A stretch of DNA of 64,000 bases, taken from the NCBI GenBank assembly GCA_050633285.1, contig JBOEGG010000008.1, forward strand, positions 46,808 to 110,807, given 5' to 3'. Shown in pieces: positions 45,362 to 53,754 of this stretch. The position numbers were made by a program, and so were the translations under genes. The DNA comes from UBA1672 sp050633285 (GTDB lineage Bacteria > Pseudomonadota > Alphaproteobacteria > Micavibrionales > Micavibrionaceae). Below the pieces are notes generated by a model. The model saw only the letters and a list, made by a program, of their open reading frames with translations. It was not told the origin of the DNA and searched no databases. How positions within the stretch are numbered: position 1 is the first letter of the stretch; the number at the start of each line of letters is the position of its first letter.

Positions 45362-46339
45362 CTAACGCGTTGCTGAAGCCACAATTGTTGTCGATGATTT
45401 TGGTGTTGTGTGTAACCACCATGCTTCGCGATTGATTGAGAAAATTGGTTTGTAATGTGCAATCGTACTTTCTCGTTCTACAGTTTTGATTTGGTTGTCT
45501 AAAATCACAGCGCCTTGTTCGGAGTAGACAACTAAAATTGCGTGTGGAATGTTTTTCTTTTGATCTTGTACGATTGCGATACGCATACGGTTTTCCGGTA
45601 CGCCTAATGCACGTAGAGCCACGTATTTTGCAATGGCGAAATCTTCGCAGTCGCCGCCGCGTGTTAGAAACTCAATAGGCGTCGCCCAATAATCGGATTT
45701 TCCCCAGTTTCTGTTATCTACGATATATTTTTTCTGATTCATCATCCGGTTTACATTTTGTGCCATTTTATGGATAGAACCGGATTTATATTGTGCCACT
45801 TCTTTTAACATTTCATCAATGATACGGCGTGATTTTTGGTCGTTTAGGGCGTTATCAAAACGCTCAAACATGCTGCTCCACTTGGTGAAAGCTTTTAAAT
45901 TTGTGGAGCGTTTTTCTTTTGCGCCGAATAATTTGGGATAGTGTGACAATTCTTCAAACTGTATTTGACCTGCGCCGGCAGAGACAAGGGCAATGCGCGC
46001 GGGAACATCTTTAATTTCTTTTGCGTGGCTTTTTTTGGTGAAGCCGCCGAATGATGCAAAGCAAAGCAGCATTGCCGCAGTCATGCGCATGGCTTTTTGT
46101 TTGAAAAGCAGGCGGCTTAGTTGTGATTTCGTGATATAGCTTTGTTCAATGAGGAGTTCGCCGAGGCGTTTATTCGTATTTTTTTGTTCTGAGAGGATGT
46201 GCTTGAGGTCTTGTGGGGTTAAGTTCCCTTTTAAAACAAGTAGTTCCCCGAGTTTGTTGCGGTCAAAGTTATGCTTTATTGACCTGAAAACTCCGGTTTT
46301 TGCTTTATTATTTCTGTTTTTCTCAGTGTTTACGCTCAT
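45362..46339 (-). CDS. BTLCP (LapG-type) protease with N-terminal MshEN domain
   Basis: 325 residues from the ATG at 46339. Residues 29-52 and 58-81 are two 24-residue motifs separated by exactly five residues. Each starts KLG/RLG and ends in Q (KLGELLVLKGNLTPQDL..., RLGELLIEQSYITKSQL...), which is the MshEN c-di-GMP-binding layout. A hydrophobic helix at about 84-101 follows. Residues 110-300 are a bacterial transglutaminase-like cysteine protease (BTLCP, LapG family) with Cys231 (RGGDCEDFA), His266 (IPHAIL) and Asp281 (VILDNQ). In Pseudomonas, LapG is a separate periplasmic protease that releases LapA adhesin under c-di-GMP control. Here sensor and protease would be one membrane-spanning protein. 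Divergent from hldE. Confidence 0.78.
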   Translation of the reverse strand: MSVNTEKNRNNKAKTGVFRSIKHNFDRNKLGELLVLKGNLTPQDLKHILSEQKNTNKRLGELLIEQSYITKSQLSRLLFKQKAMRMTAAMLLCFASFGGFTKKSHAKEIKDVPARIALVSAGAGQIQFEELSHYPKLFGAKEKRSTNLKAFTKWSSMFERFDNALNDQKSRRIIDEMLKEVAQYKSGSIHKMAQNVNRMMNQKKYIVDNRNWGKSDYWATPIEFLTRGGDCEDFAIAKYVALRALGVPENRMRIAIVQDQKKNIPHAILVVYSEQGAVILDNQIKTVERESTIAHYKPIFSINREAWWLHTTPKSSTTIVASATR

Positions 46340-46475
46340 CTTGAACACAGTATACCCCTTTAAGAACAGCACTTTTATGTGTATGTGCACCTTTATTAAA
46401 CACGAGAAATATTGACGAATTCCTAACAAACGCGCATAAAAGTTAATATTTTAGAAAAAACTGGGGTTTGCATAC

Positions 46476-48017
46476 ATGGAAAACCAACATATTAGTCAGC
46501 AAAATATTCTTGATGCGATGGAGAATTCATCTGTTCTTGTTATCGGAGATATTATGTTGGATCGTTTTGTTTATGGAAGCGTTAAACGTATTTCTCCTGA
46601 GAGCCCTGTGCCTGTTTTATCTGTTGAGCGTGAGAATATGATGCTTGGCGGGGCGGGTAACACTTTGTCGAATTTGTGCCATTTGAAGTGTGATGCAAAA
46701 ATTCTATCTGTTGTTGGTGATGACAAGGAAGGAGAGCATGTTCGATCTCTTGTTGAGGCACTTGGCGGGGATGCTTGTGGTTTATTGTCTTCAGAAGAGC
46801 GACGTACAATTATTAAAACTCGTTTTTTAGCGGGGCATCAACAATTGTTGCGCAGTGATTATGAGCGCATAGAAGATATTTCCGATGAATTGATGCATGC
46901 TCTTTTAACTAAAGCTCAGGATATATTGCCACAGGTGCAGGCCGTTATTTTGTCTGATTACGGCAAGGGGTTACTTACAGAAGAATTTATTCAGGCGCTT
47001 ATTACATTAGCGCAAGAGCATGATGTCCCTGTTTTGGTTGATCCTAAAGGAGTGGATTATAGTATATACCGAGGTGCAGATATTGTTACTCCGAATAAGA
47101 AAGAGTTATCCGAAGCAACGGGTGGTATGGCTGTTGATAGTGATGAAGAGGTTATGGATTCGGCGCAATATCTTCTTGATGTTAGTGGGATTAAATCTGT
47201 TGTGGCAACGCGCTCTAAGGATGGTATGAGCGTGGTGAAGGCCGATAGTATTGTTCATGTTCGTAGTGCTTCTGATATTGAGGTCTTTGATGTGTCAGGA
47301 GCAGGGGACACGGTAATCGCGACAATTGCAGGTGCTGTTGCGGCGGGGGCTGACCTCTCTGAGGCTGCTAATCTTGCGAATTTGGCGGGGAGTATCGTTG
47401 TCTCTAAAGTTGGTACGGCACCTATTCGTGCGCAAGAGCTTCGTGAGATGCTGAAGCATCATGATACGCATGTCGCGCTTGAGAATAGTAAACAACCGAA
47501 TATTGATCGTATCCGTCAAGCGCCGGTTTTGAGTTGGGATGAGGCGCGTGAAGAGGTTTTGCGATGGAAGGCCAGAGGTTTAAATGTTGGTTTTACCAAT
47601 GGGTGTTTTGATATCGTACATTTCGGGCATGTGACATATTTGAATGATGCGCGTCAAAAATGTGACCGTTTGATTATTGGTTTAAATAGTGATTCGTCTG
47701 TGCGTGTTTTGAAAGGGCCGGAGCGTCCGGTGCATCTTGAAGATTCTCGCGCTGCGGTTTTGGCGGCGTTAGGATCGGTTGATATGGTTGTCTTATTCGG
47801 TGCGCAAAAAGAGGGTGATGATAATACCGCGTGTGCTTTGTTAGACACGGTGCAGCCGGATTTGTATTTTAAAGGTGGGGATTACACTGTCTCTCAAATC
47901 CCAGAAGCGCCTACAGTGCACGCGTATGGCGGCGTGGTTGATGTGATGCCGGTTTATGACGGGCATAGTACAACCAATTCTATTGAGAAGGTAAAAAAGG
48001 GTGAGCAGGCCGCTTAG
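46476..48017 (+). CDS. hldE: Bifunctional heptose kinase/adenylyltransferase HldE
   Basis: 513 residues. The N-terminal PfkB-type kinase domain (GDIMLDRFVYG, GGAGNTLSNL, DVSGAGDTVIATIAG at about 270-284) phosphorylates heptose-7-phosphate. The C-terminal cytidylyltransferase-fold domain (FTNGCFDIVHFGHVTYL at about 375-391, and KGGDYT) attaches AMP. Together they make ADP-heptose for the lipopolysaccharide inner core, so the organism makes heptose-containing LPS. Full length, both active sites present. Confidence 0.96.
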   Translation: MENQHISQQNILDAMENSSVLVIGDIMLDRFVYGSVKRISPESPVPVLSVERENMMLGGAGNTLSNLCHLKCDAKILSVVGDDKEGEHVRSLVEALGGDACGLLSSEERRTIIKTRFLAGHQQLLRSDYERIEDISDELMHALLTKAQDILPQVQAVILSDYGKGLLTEEFIQALITLAQEHDVPVLVDPKGVDYSIYRGADIVTPNKKELSEATGGMAVDSDEEVMDSAQYLLDVSGIKSVVATRSKDGMSVVKADSIVHVRSASDIEVFDVSGAGDTVIATIAGAVAAGADLSEAANLANLAGSIVVSKVGTAPIRAQELREMLKHHDTHVALENSKQPNIDRIRQAPVLSWDEAREEVLRWKARGLNVGFTNGCFDIVHFGHVTYLNDARQKCDRLIIGLNSDSSVRVLKGPERPVHLEDSRAAVLAALGSVDMVVLFGAQKEGDDNTACALLDTVQPDLYFKGGDYTVSQIPEAPTVHAYGGVVDVMPVYDGHSTTNSIEKVKKGEQAA

Positions 48018-48087
48018 GCTTGTTTATGCCATCTTCGTTTAATTCCAATTTATCCAATAGTAATATTTCCTATTCAATTGAGCGTGC

Positions 48088-48127
48088 TTGACTTTTGCCC
48101 TGTAATTAAGAATGATTATCAATATCA
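48088..48127 (+). promoter_or_regulatory. Promoter with Fur-like box
   Basis: TTGACT at 48088-48093 lies 17 bases from AATGAT at 48111-48116, a passable -35/-10 pair. The 16 bases 48111-48126 agree with the classic Fur consensus core (AATGATAATCATTATC) at 14 positions by hand alignment. The box overlaps the -10, so iron-bound Fur would block it. Downstream is only the 70-residue gene. Confidence 0.5.
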
Positions 48128-48160
48128 TTTGGTGTTTGTGTAAATTACAGGGGAGTTCAC

Positions 48161-48373
48161 ATGTTATCTGATTTATTATCTTTGGAATCATGTTTTGGTA
48201 AGTTTGAATCTGTGATGTTCGTTGACGATATTCAAAATACATATGGTGAATATTCTGTAGAGCAAGCGATTGAGGCGGGCTATTTGGAATGGCGTATTAT
48301 TTGTATTGGACCTGATTGCGGGCGTCAGCTTTGTTGGCTTTCTGATAAAGGGCGCGCGGCGGCACTTCACTGA
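48161..48373 (+). CDS. Small protein behind Fur-like box, unknown
   Basis: 70 residues; AGGGGAG ribosome site six bases before ATG. It contains a Cys pair CIGPDCGRQLC (about 48-58) next to a short helix ending LSDKGRAA, as in small winged-helix proteins. It could bind iron or an iron-sulfur centre, but I do not recognise the family. If the Fur-like box is real it is iron-repressed. Confidence 0.55.
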   Translation: MLSDLLSLESCFGKFESVMFVDDIQNTYGEYSVEQAIEAGYLEWRIICIGPDCGRQLCWLSDKGRAAALH

Positions 48374-48486
48374 TTGTAGGGCAGCTTTTTGTCAGTTTCA
48401 TTAAGGCTGTACGTGCTTGCGAAGACCTGATAGAATCTCTTTCGTGTTGTTCTTATATCCTTTTTCTATATCGGGAAAATAATCTT

Positions 48487-49083
48487 ATGCGTTCTTTGCT
48501 TTCTTTTATCACTGTTTCCTCTGCACTTATTCTGGTTTCGGGATGTTCCGGTAATCCGGGGCCGATGCCGCGTGGTTATAGTTCCTTTGATAAGGTGTTT
48601 AAATCGGTAGACGGGCCAAAGGCGCGGGCTGTTGGATATGAATATAGTAATGAAAAGAATATGGAAGTTATGGGGGCAATGCAGGCGGCGGCGGAAAGCT
48701 TGGCGCAGAAGTTGGATCAGAAACTATCTTTCAGTGTGGATCAGGTTGAGTTAAAAATCCCTGCAAACACAACATTTTACAACAGTTTTGATCATGTTTT
48801 ACGTGATGAGTTAATTAAACGTGGTTATCTTTTGACGACGTCTGCGAAGGATTCTGTTCCTGTGGAGCTTGTAGCGAAGCATGCTGATCCGTCTTGTGAA
48901 GATGATACTATGAGCGATGATGCGGGGCGTGTGTATCTGGCTCTTGCCATTGATGAAGATGAAGATGGTGCGCCAAAAGACATTGTCGGAGGATATTATA
49001 CATTGCCTCTTTATGGTTTTAAGAGTGTGAATAACGTGGATGTTGACCCGCCTGTTTGCGGCGGCATAATTGATGTGAATTAG
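48487..49083 (+). CDS. Lipoprotein of unknown function
   Basis: 198 residues with a lipoprotein signal (SALILVSGCSG, Cys near 20; Gly after Cys favours outer-membrane sorting). The mature part has a helix (AAAESLAQKLDQKL), then FYNSFDHVLRDELIKRGYLL, a pattern seen in small FlgO/secretin-assembly-type lipoproteins, and an acidic segment (CEDDTMSDDAG). It is 11 bases upstream of a second lipoprotein that has a FlgO-like pattern; the two probably form an operon. Confidence 0.65.
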   Translation: MRSLLSFITVSSALILVSGCSGNPGPMPRGYSSFDKVFKSVDGPKARAVGYEYSNEKNMEVMGAMQAAAESLAQKLDQKLSFSVDQVELKIPANTTFYNSFDHVLRDELIKRGYLLTTSAKDSVPVELVAKHADPSCEDDTMSDDAGRVYLALAIDEDEDGAPKDIVGGYYTLPLYGFKSVNNVDVDPPVCGGIIDVN

Positions 49084-49094
49084 GGCGCGATGCG

Positions 49095-49685
49095 ATGTTG
49101 TCGGGGAAATTAAAAAAATCTAGAAATCTCTGTCTCATGATGCTTTGCGGTGTTGCGCTTAGTGGGTGTTTAGGGGAGGCACTTACATTTCGTGCGGTAA
49201 CTGCAGGTATCTCGGCGGCGGCGCATGGGGTATTTTCCGATCCGGATGTTAATTTAAAAGAGAAAAATTATGCGGCGGCCGATTTGTTGGTATCCAAGAT
49301 GAGTGGGGACGTCTCAGTTCATGATATTATTGCGGTGAAGCCTCTTGAAGAGGCGGATCAGCCGGGTATAACGTCTGCGTTTGGTACATCTATTCCGGAA
49401 GGGGTCGGTTTACGTTTTTCAGAGCTTGGTTATAAGGTGTGGTTGCATGATGTTGCGACGCAGGGGCATGAAGATTTGTATCCTCGTCCTCCTGAAGGTA
49501 TGAAGGAGCATTTTAGGCTTGGTGGGCGTTATATGGTGCGTAAAGACCATGTCGATGTGTATTTGCGTGTTGTTGATGTGAAAACTGGTGCGGCCGTCGC
49601 GTATTTTGATTATCAGATGCCTCTTTCCCTAGAGCTTAAGAAGCTTGCCAAGACTGAAGCGCGTATTTTTAGAGCGCCTCAATAA
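49095..49685 (+). CDS. FlgO-like lipoprotein
   Basis: 196 residues with a lipobox (GVALSGCLG, Cys near 25). Residues about 58-170 (AADLLVSKMSG, IIAVKPLEEAD, GTSIPEGVGLRFSELGYKVWL, RLGGRYMVRKDHVDVYLRVVD) follow the FlgO-domain pattern: a helix, a strand, a conserved GxxxxEGxxxxFxExGY helix, then a strand pair. FlgO proteins are outer-membrane lipoproteins linked to flagella or surface structures in Vibrio; no flagellar genes are in the window. Confidence 0.65.
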   Translation: MLSGKLKKSRNLCLMMLCGVALSGCLGEALTFRAVTAGISAAAHGVFSDPDVNLKEKNYAAADLLVSKMSGDVSVHDIIAVKPLEEADQPGITSAFGTSIPEGVGLRFSELGYKVWLHDVATQGHEDLYPRPPEGMKEHFRLGGRYMVRKDHVDVYLRVVDVKTGAAVAYFDYQMPLSLELKKLAKTEARIFRAPQ

Positions 49686-49705
49686 ATCCAAAGCTTAAAT
49701 ACTTT

Positions 49706-50419
49706 TTATCGTGTCAGGAGAACGTGGAAATAGTGGTATTCGCCGCTGGAACATTGTACGCATCCGCGCGTAGAAGGTTTAAGGGAGAAGGTTGCTTCGT
49801 TTGTCGTGTTTGGAGAGCTTGAGAACTGTGTTGTGTCATCATAGCGTGATGTTGCGCCACCATGAATACATGTGCCGTCATCTTGTGGCATTGTTGTGTC
49901 ATAGCCAATTATATCGTTTATTCTGTTGCAGAATTTTTCGGTAACATTCGGGAGTAATGCTATAAGCTCTGCTTCATCAGAGCCGACATGGGGCAGAGCC
50001 GTGTGTCCGTAAAACTCCCATGGGCTGCTATCGTTGATACCTTCGGGAGGGGAGCTGTATTTGGCTGCGCCGCCCAGACGGTCAAACATTTGATCACCTG
50101 TATCTGTATCTGCGCTTAAATCGCCGTAATCGTTATGTGCATTTGGGTGGGAGAAGCGTATATCTGCTTCGCTATATCCATTTTGTAATATAAAGGTTAC
50201 ACCGCGCTCTAGTTCCGTGGCGTAACGTTGCGTTTCTGAAACTCGAAAAAGGAGAGTTTCATCGTCAATATGGTTGGATTGTTGCGATGTACCTTGTATT
50301 GCAACGCTTAATGCTCCGATTAAGACGATGGCTAGTAAGACCATAACTAGGACATTACCATGCTCATTTGTGTGGTTTGTCGTGGTGGGTGGGAGCATTT
50401 TATTATTTGCTTGCGACAT
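49706..50419 (-). CDS. Prepilin-like (class III signal) protein
   Basis: 237 residues. After about 20 polar residues comes a hydrophobic helix (GNVLVMVLLAIVLIGALSVAI, here in two halves around residue 30) ahead of SQQSNHID. The Gly before the helix and the lack of other signals suggest a type IV-prepilin or PilX/minor-pseudopilin leader; the Glu5 of classic pilins is not obvious. The remainder is Asp/Ser-rich with Cys pairs (CIHGG, CVQCSSG). The start overlaps dacC-like by 17 bases, so it is likely expressed with it. The function is unclear. Confidence 0.5.
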   Translation of the reverse strand: MSQANNKMLPPTTTNHTNEHGNVLVMVLLAIVLIGALSVAIQGTSQQSNHIDDETLLFRVSETQRYATELERGVTFILQNGYSEADIRFSHPNAHNDYGDLSADTDTGDQMFDRLGGAAKYSSPPEGINDSSPWEFYGHTALPHVGSDEAELIALLPNVTEKFCNRINDIIGYDTTMPQDDGTCIHGGATSRYDDTTQFSSSPNTTNEATFSLKPSTRGCVQCSSGEYHYFHVLLTR

Positions 50420-51878
50420 GGAATGACATTGGAATGCAGTCTTTTAGGATTGAGCAGGCTTCATGTGCGGCTTGTTTACTGTATCCGTGTAGGCGGCTTC
50501 TGAAAATCCAACCTTGTCCTGTTTTAATCGGGGCGACTGTTGTGCGTCCATGTTGTAGGGAGGAGGGGAGCTTATCAAGGCCTTGTGTTAATGCGCGGTC
50601 TGCTCTTTCTCTGCTTGTAAATGCGCCAATTTGGATAGCCCATTGACCATTGTCCCTTTGAGTTTTAGGGGCAGCCAGTTTTGTTGGTTGCGGTTGTCCG
50701 GCGATGGATGCGTTTGGTATTGTTTCGCCCAGATGTGCGGATATTGCGATTAAACCTGTTTCTATGCGGTTGCGTACGGTGATGTCATAGTCACCTTGTC
50801 CGATCATTTTATTGAACATTGAGTCTTCGTGTGATGAGTCGAGCATATCCCAACGCGATGTAAGCGTGAACGCCTTTGTTGCCGTCTTTTTGAGGTTAGA
50901 AGGCGTTTCTATTGGTGGTCTTGTTGGTGGAGTTATTGTTTTTAAAGCAGCGAACTTGATCCCGTGTGCCGGTTTTCTGGATGGAACAGGTATATCGTTT
51001 TGAGCAATTGCAATATTTCCGATTTTTGCGAAAGAGCGATCCAGTAATCTTTCCATTATTGCGTTACGAGATTTTCCGGTCTTGCCACCGAAAACAACAC
51101 CGATGAGGCGACGGTCATGGCGCATGACGGAAGATACAAGGTTAAAGCCTGATGCTTTGATATAACCTGTTTTCATACCATCCATACCGGCATATGTGTC
51201 CATAAGTTTGTTGTGGCTGCGATATGTTTTGCCTTGATACGTAAAGCTTCTGGTGGAAAAGTAATGATAGTGACGTTTATATCTGGTGAGCATTGATTGT
51301 GCCAAGCGGGACATGTCGCGTGCAGTGCTGACTTGCAAAGGGTCGTGCAGACCTGATGCATTGCGGAAACGTGTGCGTGTCATGCCGATTTTGCGTGCTT
51401 TACGTGTCATCATCAGGGCAAATTTACTTTCTGATCCACCAAGCTTTTCACCTAATGCGACGGCGACGTCGTTTGCAGATTTTGTTACTAATGCATAAAT
51501 TGCATCTTTAACTTTTATTGATGTTCCGGGCTTTAACCCTAGTTTACTGGGGATCATGCTTGCGGCATGTTTTGAAATATAAACGCGATCATTCAGACGC
51601 AGGGCGCCATGGTCAATTGCGTCAAATACCATCAGTAAGGTCATTAATTTTGTCAGAGATGCCGGGTGTAGTCGTTTGTTTGCATTCTCTTGATGTAGAA
51701 TGAGACCGGTGTCGGCATCCATAATCAGGGCGGCATATTTTTTAGGATATTTTTCGGGCTTTGCCTTAGCATATGATGTGCCGGAGTTCACAAAACTGCA
51801 TACGAACATCATCGTAAGTGTCCAAAGTGCAAAACGCTTTATTGTTTTTTTGTTTGTTTTTATGCCAGAAGATTCCAT
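50403..51878 (-). CDS. D-alanyl-D-alanine carboxypeptidase with SPOR domain
   Basis: 491 residues: signal/anchor segment (about 17-38), then a penicillin-binding peptidase S11 domain with SLTK (Ser nucleophile near 74), SAN near 133 and KTG near 235. A linker with Pro/Thr follows, and a C-terminal SPOR domain (about 415-490; WAIQIGAFTSRERAD...) that binds denuded peptidoglycan at the septum. It trims stem peptides in the periplasm. This DacA-type plus SPOR architecture is common in alphaproteobacteria. Confidence 0.93.
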   Translation of the reverse strand: MESSGIKTNKKTIKRFALWTLTMMFVCSFVNSGTSYAKAKPEKYPKKYAALIMDADTGLILHQENANKRLHPASLTKLMTLLMVFDAIDHGALRLNDRVYISKHAASMIPSKLGLKPGTSIKVKDAIYALVTKSANDVAVALGEKLGGSESKFALMMTRKARKIGMTRTRFRNASGLHDPLQVSTARDMSRLAQSMLTRYKRHYHYFSTRSFTYQGKTYRSHNKLMDTYAGMDGMKTGYIKASGFNLVSSVMRHDRRLIGVVFGGKTGKSRNAIMERLLDRSFAKIGNIAIAQNDIPVPSRKPAHGIKFAALKTITPPTRPPIETPSNLKKTATKAFTLTSRWDMLDSSHEDSMFNKMIGQGDYDITVRNRIETGLIAISAHLGETIPNASIAGQPQPTKLAAPKTQRDNGQWAIQIGAFTSRERADRALTQGLDKLPSSLQHGRTTVAPIKTGQGWIFRSRLHGYSKQAAHEACSILKDCIPMSFHVASK

Positions 51879-52039
51879 ATTTTAGAGTGCCGTGTTTAAA
51901 GTTATGTCTTCTTGTGGATGTGTTGAGAGACACATAGGATTCCCACAAATCCAAGAACATGCAGTATATATTATTTTTTAAATTATGTCTATAAAACCGC
52001 GTGGACGGTATAGTGCTATTGTGCGCCGCACAAAAATGC

Positions 52040-52059
52040 TTGACATACGTTTGATGTCG
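52040..52059. promoter_or_regulatory. Inverted repeat/-35-like element before phasin gene
   Basis: TTGACA at 52040-52045 is a perfect -35, but no -10 sits at 17 bases; TATTAT is 21 bases away. TGACAT and ATGTCG (52041, 52054) form a short inverted repeat that could be a repressor site. The rest of 51879-52162 holds nothing else I can support. Confidence 0.25.
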
Positions 52060-52162
52060 GCGTAATTATTATAGTGCATTGTGCGATGCAAAAATTTTTG
52101 TTAAATTCAGGTGGATTTTTCTGATCGAGCGTTTCGCATTTACCAATATTATGGAGAGAATT

Positions 52163-52543
52163 ATGGGCAAGGCAACCACAAATCAATTTGATAAAATGAT
52201 GAAAGATACTTCTGAATTTAATGCGCAGTATTCTGATGCATATAGTAAATCAAGTGCAATTGCGATGAAGGGTTTTGAGGATATTGTTGGTGCAGTCATG
52301 TCTTTGGCGCAGGACACAGCGGAAAAGCAAGCGAGCTATTTCAAAGAAGCAATGAGTGTAAAGACCATCAATGAGTTTGCGGAAGTGCAAAATAAAGTTG
52401 CACAGGCAAATTTTGATGATTTTATGTCAGGCATGACAAAAATTTCAGAAATAAGTGTGAAGGTTTTGAGCGAGAGTGTTGAGCCTGTGAACGCACAAAT
52501 GACAGATGCTATCCATAAAGCAACGCAAGCTATGGCTGCGTAA
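52163..52543 (+). CDS. Phasin family protein
   Basis: 126 residues from the ATG at 52163 (GGAGAGAA site). Almost wholly helical, with FDKMMKDTSEFNAQYSDAYSKSS and, near the middle, EFAEVQNKVAQANFDDFMSG, the classic phasin_2 sequence pattern. Phasins coat polyhydroxyalkanoate granules. No PHA synthase lies nearby. A strong terminator follows. An upstream in-frame extension to 52079 is less likely. Confidence 0.88.
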   Translation: MGKATTNQFDKMMKDTSEFNAQYSDAYSKSSAIAMKGFEDIVGAVMSLAQDTAEKQASYFKEAMSVKTINEFAEVQNKVAQANFDDFMSGMTKISEISVKVLSESVEPVNAQMTDAIHKATQAMAA

Positions 52544-52566
52544 GTTCTTCGTAATTTTATGTTTTT

Positions 52567-52600
52567 GAAAAAGCCTTGAGTTTTCAGGGCTTTTTTTATT
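52567..52600 (+). terminator. Rho-independent terminator after phasin
   Basis: A hairpin with AAAAAGCC and GGGCTTTTT arms ends in seven T. It overlaps the 3' end of the convergent hydrolase-like gene by a few bases, so it may serve both strands. Confidence 0.75.
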
Positions 52601-53495
52601 GCGCGAGTGTTTGTATCTTCGTTTCGTTGGATTGATGGGCAAACATCCAGTCCCATGTTGAAGCTTTGTAGAATGGCGGAAATGCACAGTTGTGTGGCAT
52701 AGATGTAAATTCTTTATATTCGGCTTGTCCGTTTAGTTGGCGAATATCTTTGGTGATTTGGATGGTTGCGGTTTTTGAAAATTGTTTATTCTTTTCCCCC
52801 ATCATCATGAATAAAGGTGTTTGGGCAAGTTTTTTTGCCTGAGCGGGATTCCAGTCACTGTTTATAATGACAGCAGCGGCATAAAAATCGGGGCGTTCTG
52901 CTATTGCTCCGAAAGCGCCGTGCCCCCCTGCGCCACAACCTACTAGATATATGCGTTTAGGATCTACGGGATACTTAACTAACACATAATCAATATATTC
53001 TGAGATATATGGAAGCATTTTTAATGTTGGGTCTTCTTTATAATTTGCCCATGTTGCACCGGGGGGGAGCATGGGGACAAAATGAAATGCTGGAAAATTA
53101 TTCCTTATATTCGTTTGTGTCATGTATTCTGCGCTGAATGCTAAGCTATTTTGATCATGCAGGTGAATAATAAGTGGGAATTTTATATTTTCAGGCCATG
53201 GTTCATTTGGGGCGTACCAGAAGTAATCGATGATGTAAGGGGCAAGTTCATTACCGCTGCGCGCTTGATATCTGTTGAATCGCTGCGTTGTTTTTATAAC
53301 ATTTTGTGGTGGCGGGTTTTCTGTTATCGCGATGATTTGGAATGCTTCATCCAGAACTTCGTCTATTGTTTTTTCTGCATAGGGCTTTTCAGTCTCTGCT
53401 GCCGTTTTGGGAGAGAATAGAATACGTGGTAAGATGTATATGCATATAAACCCGACTGACAAGAGGGCAATTAGCACGACTTTTGAAGAATTCAT
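52596..53495 (-). CDS. Alpha/beta hydrolase-fold pseudoenzyme, membrane-anchored
   Basis: 299 residues with an N-terminal membrane anchor (about 7-27). Later segments match the PHB-depolymerase/esterase-D-type alpha/beta hydrolase: FPLIIHLHDQN, YPVDPKRIYLVGCGAGGHGAFG and FTSMPHNCAFPP. The nucleophile elbow reads G186-C-G188-A-G190, so glycine stands where the catalytic Ser should be. The acid loop reads GEKN236 where homologues have Asp. Only the His near 268 remains. It is therefore probably catalytically dead or uses another residue such as Cys187. Convergent with the phasin gene, which may hint at PHA or lipid contact. Confidence 0.6.
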   Translation of the reverse strand: MNSSKVVLIALLSVGFICIYILPRILFSPKTAAETEKPYAEKTIDEVLDEAFQIIAITENPPPQNVIKTTQRFNRYQARSGNELAPYIIDYFWYAPNEPWPENIKFPLIIHLHDQNSLAFSAEYMTQTNIRNNFPAFHFVPMLPPGATWANYKEDPTLKMLPYISEYIDYVLVKYPVDPKRIYLVGCGAGGHGAFGAIAERPDFYAAAVIINSDWNPAQAKKLAQTPLFMMMGEKNKQFSKTATIQITKDIRQLNGQAEYKEFTSMPHNCAFPPFYKASTWDWMFAHQSNETKIQTLAQ

Positions 53496-53754
53496 ATTTT
53501 TAAAAAGCCTAATTATTGTTCAGGAAGAGTTCACTTTCCTCTAATCAGAAAAAAAATGCAAGTTCATGTCGTATTTCTTCTCTCCTGAAGCGTGGTCAAG
53601 TTGTTCTATTTTACAAAAGAACCTAGAATAAGTGGCACGAAACTCCTGATGATTCCTTTGCGAAAATTTATCAGGGTGGTGTCTTAATTGAAACTTTTAT
53701 GGATTAGCTGCGCTTTGCGTTTGCCAATGGTATAGGCTTTGATTATAAAAACCT

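Noticed and set aside
53496..53754. SAM riboswitch or other leader before the methionine-salvage genes
   Set aside because: No recognisable riboswitch core or terminator hairpin could be found by eye.
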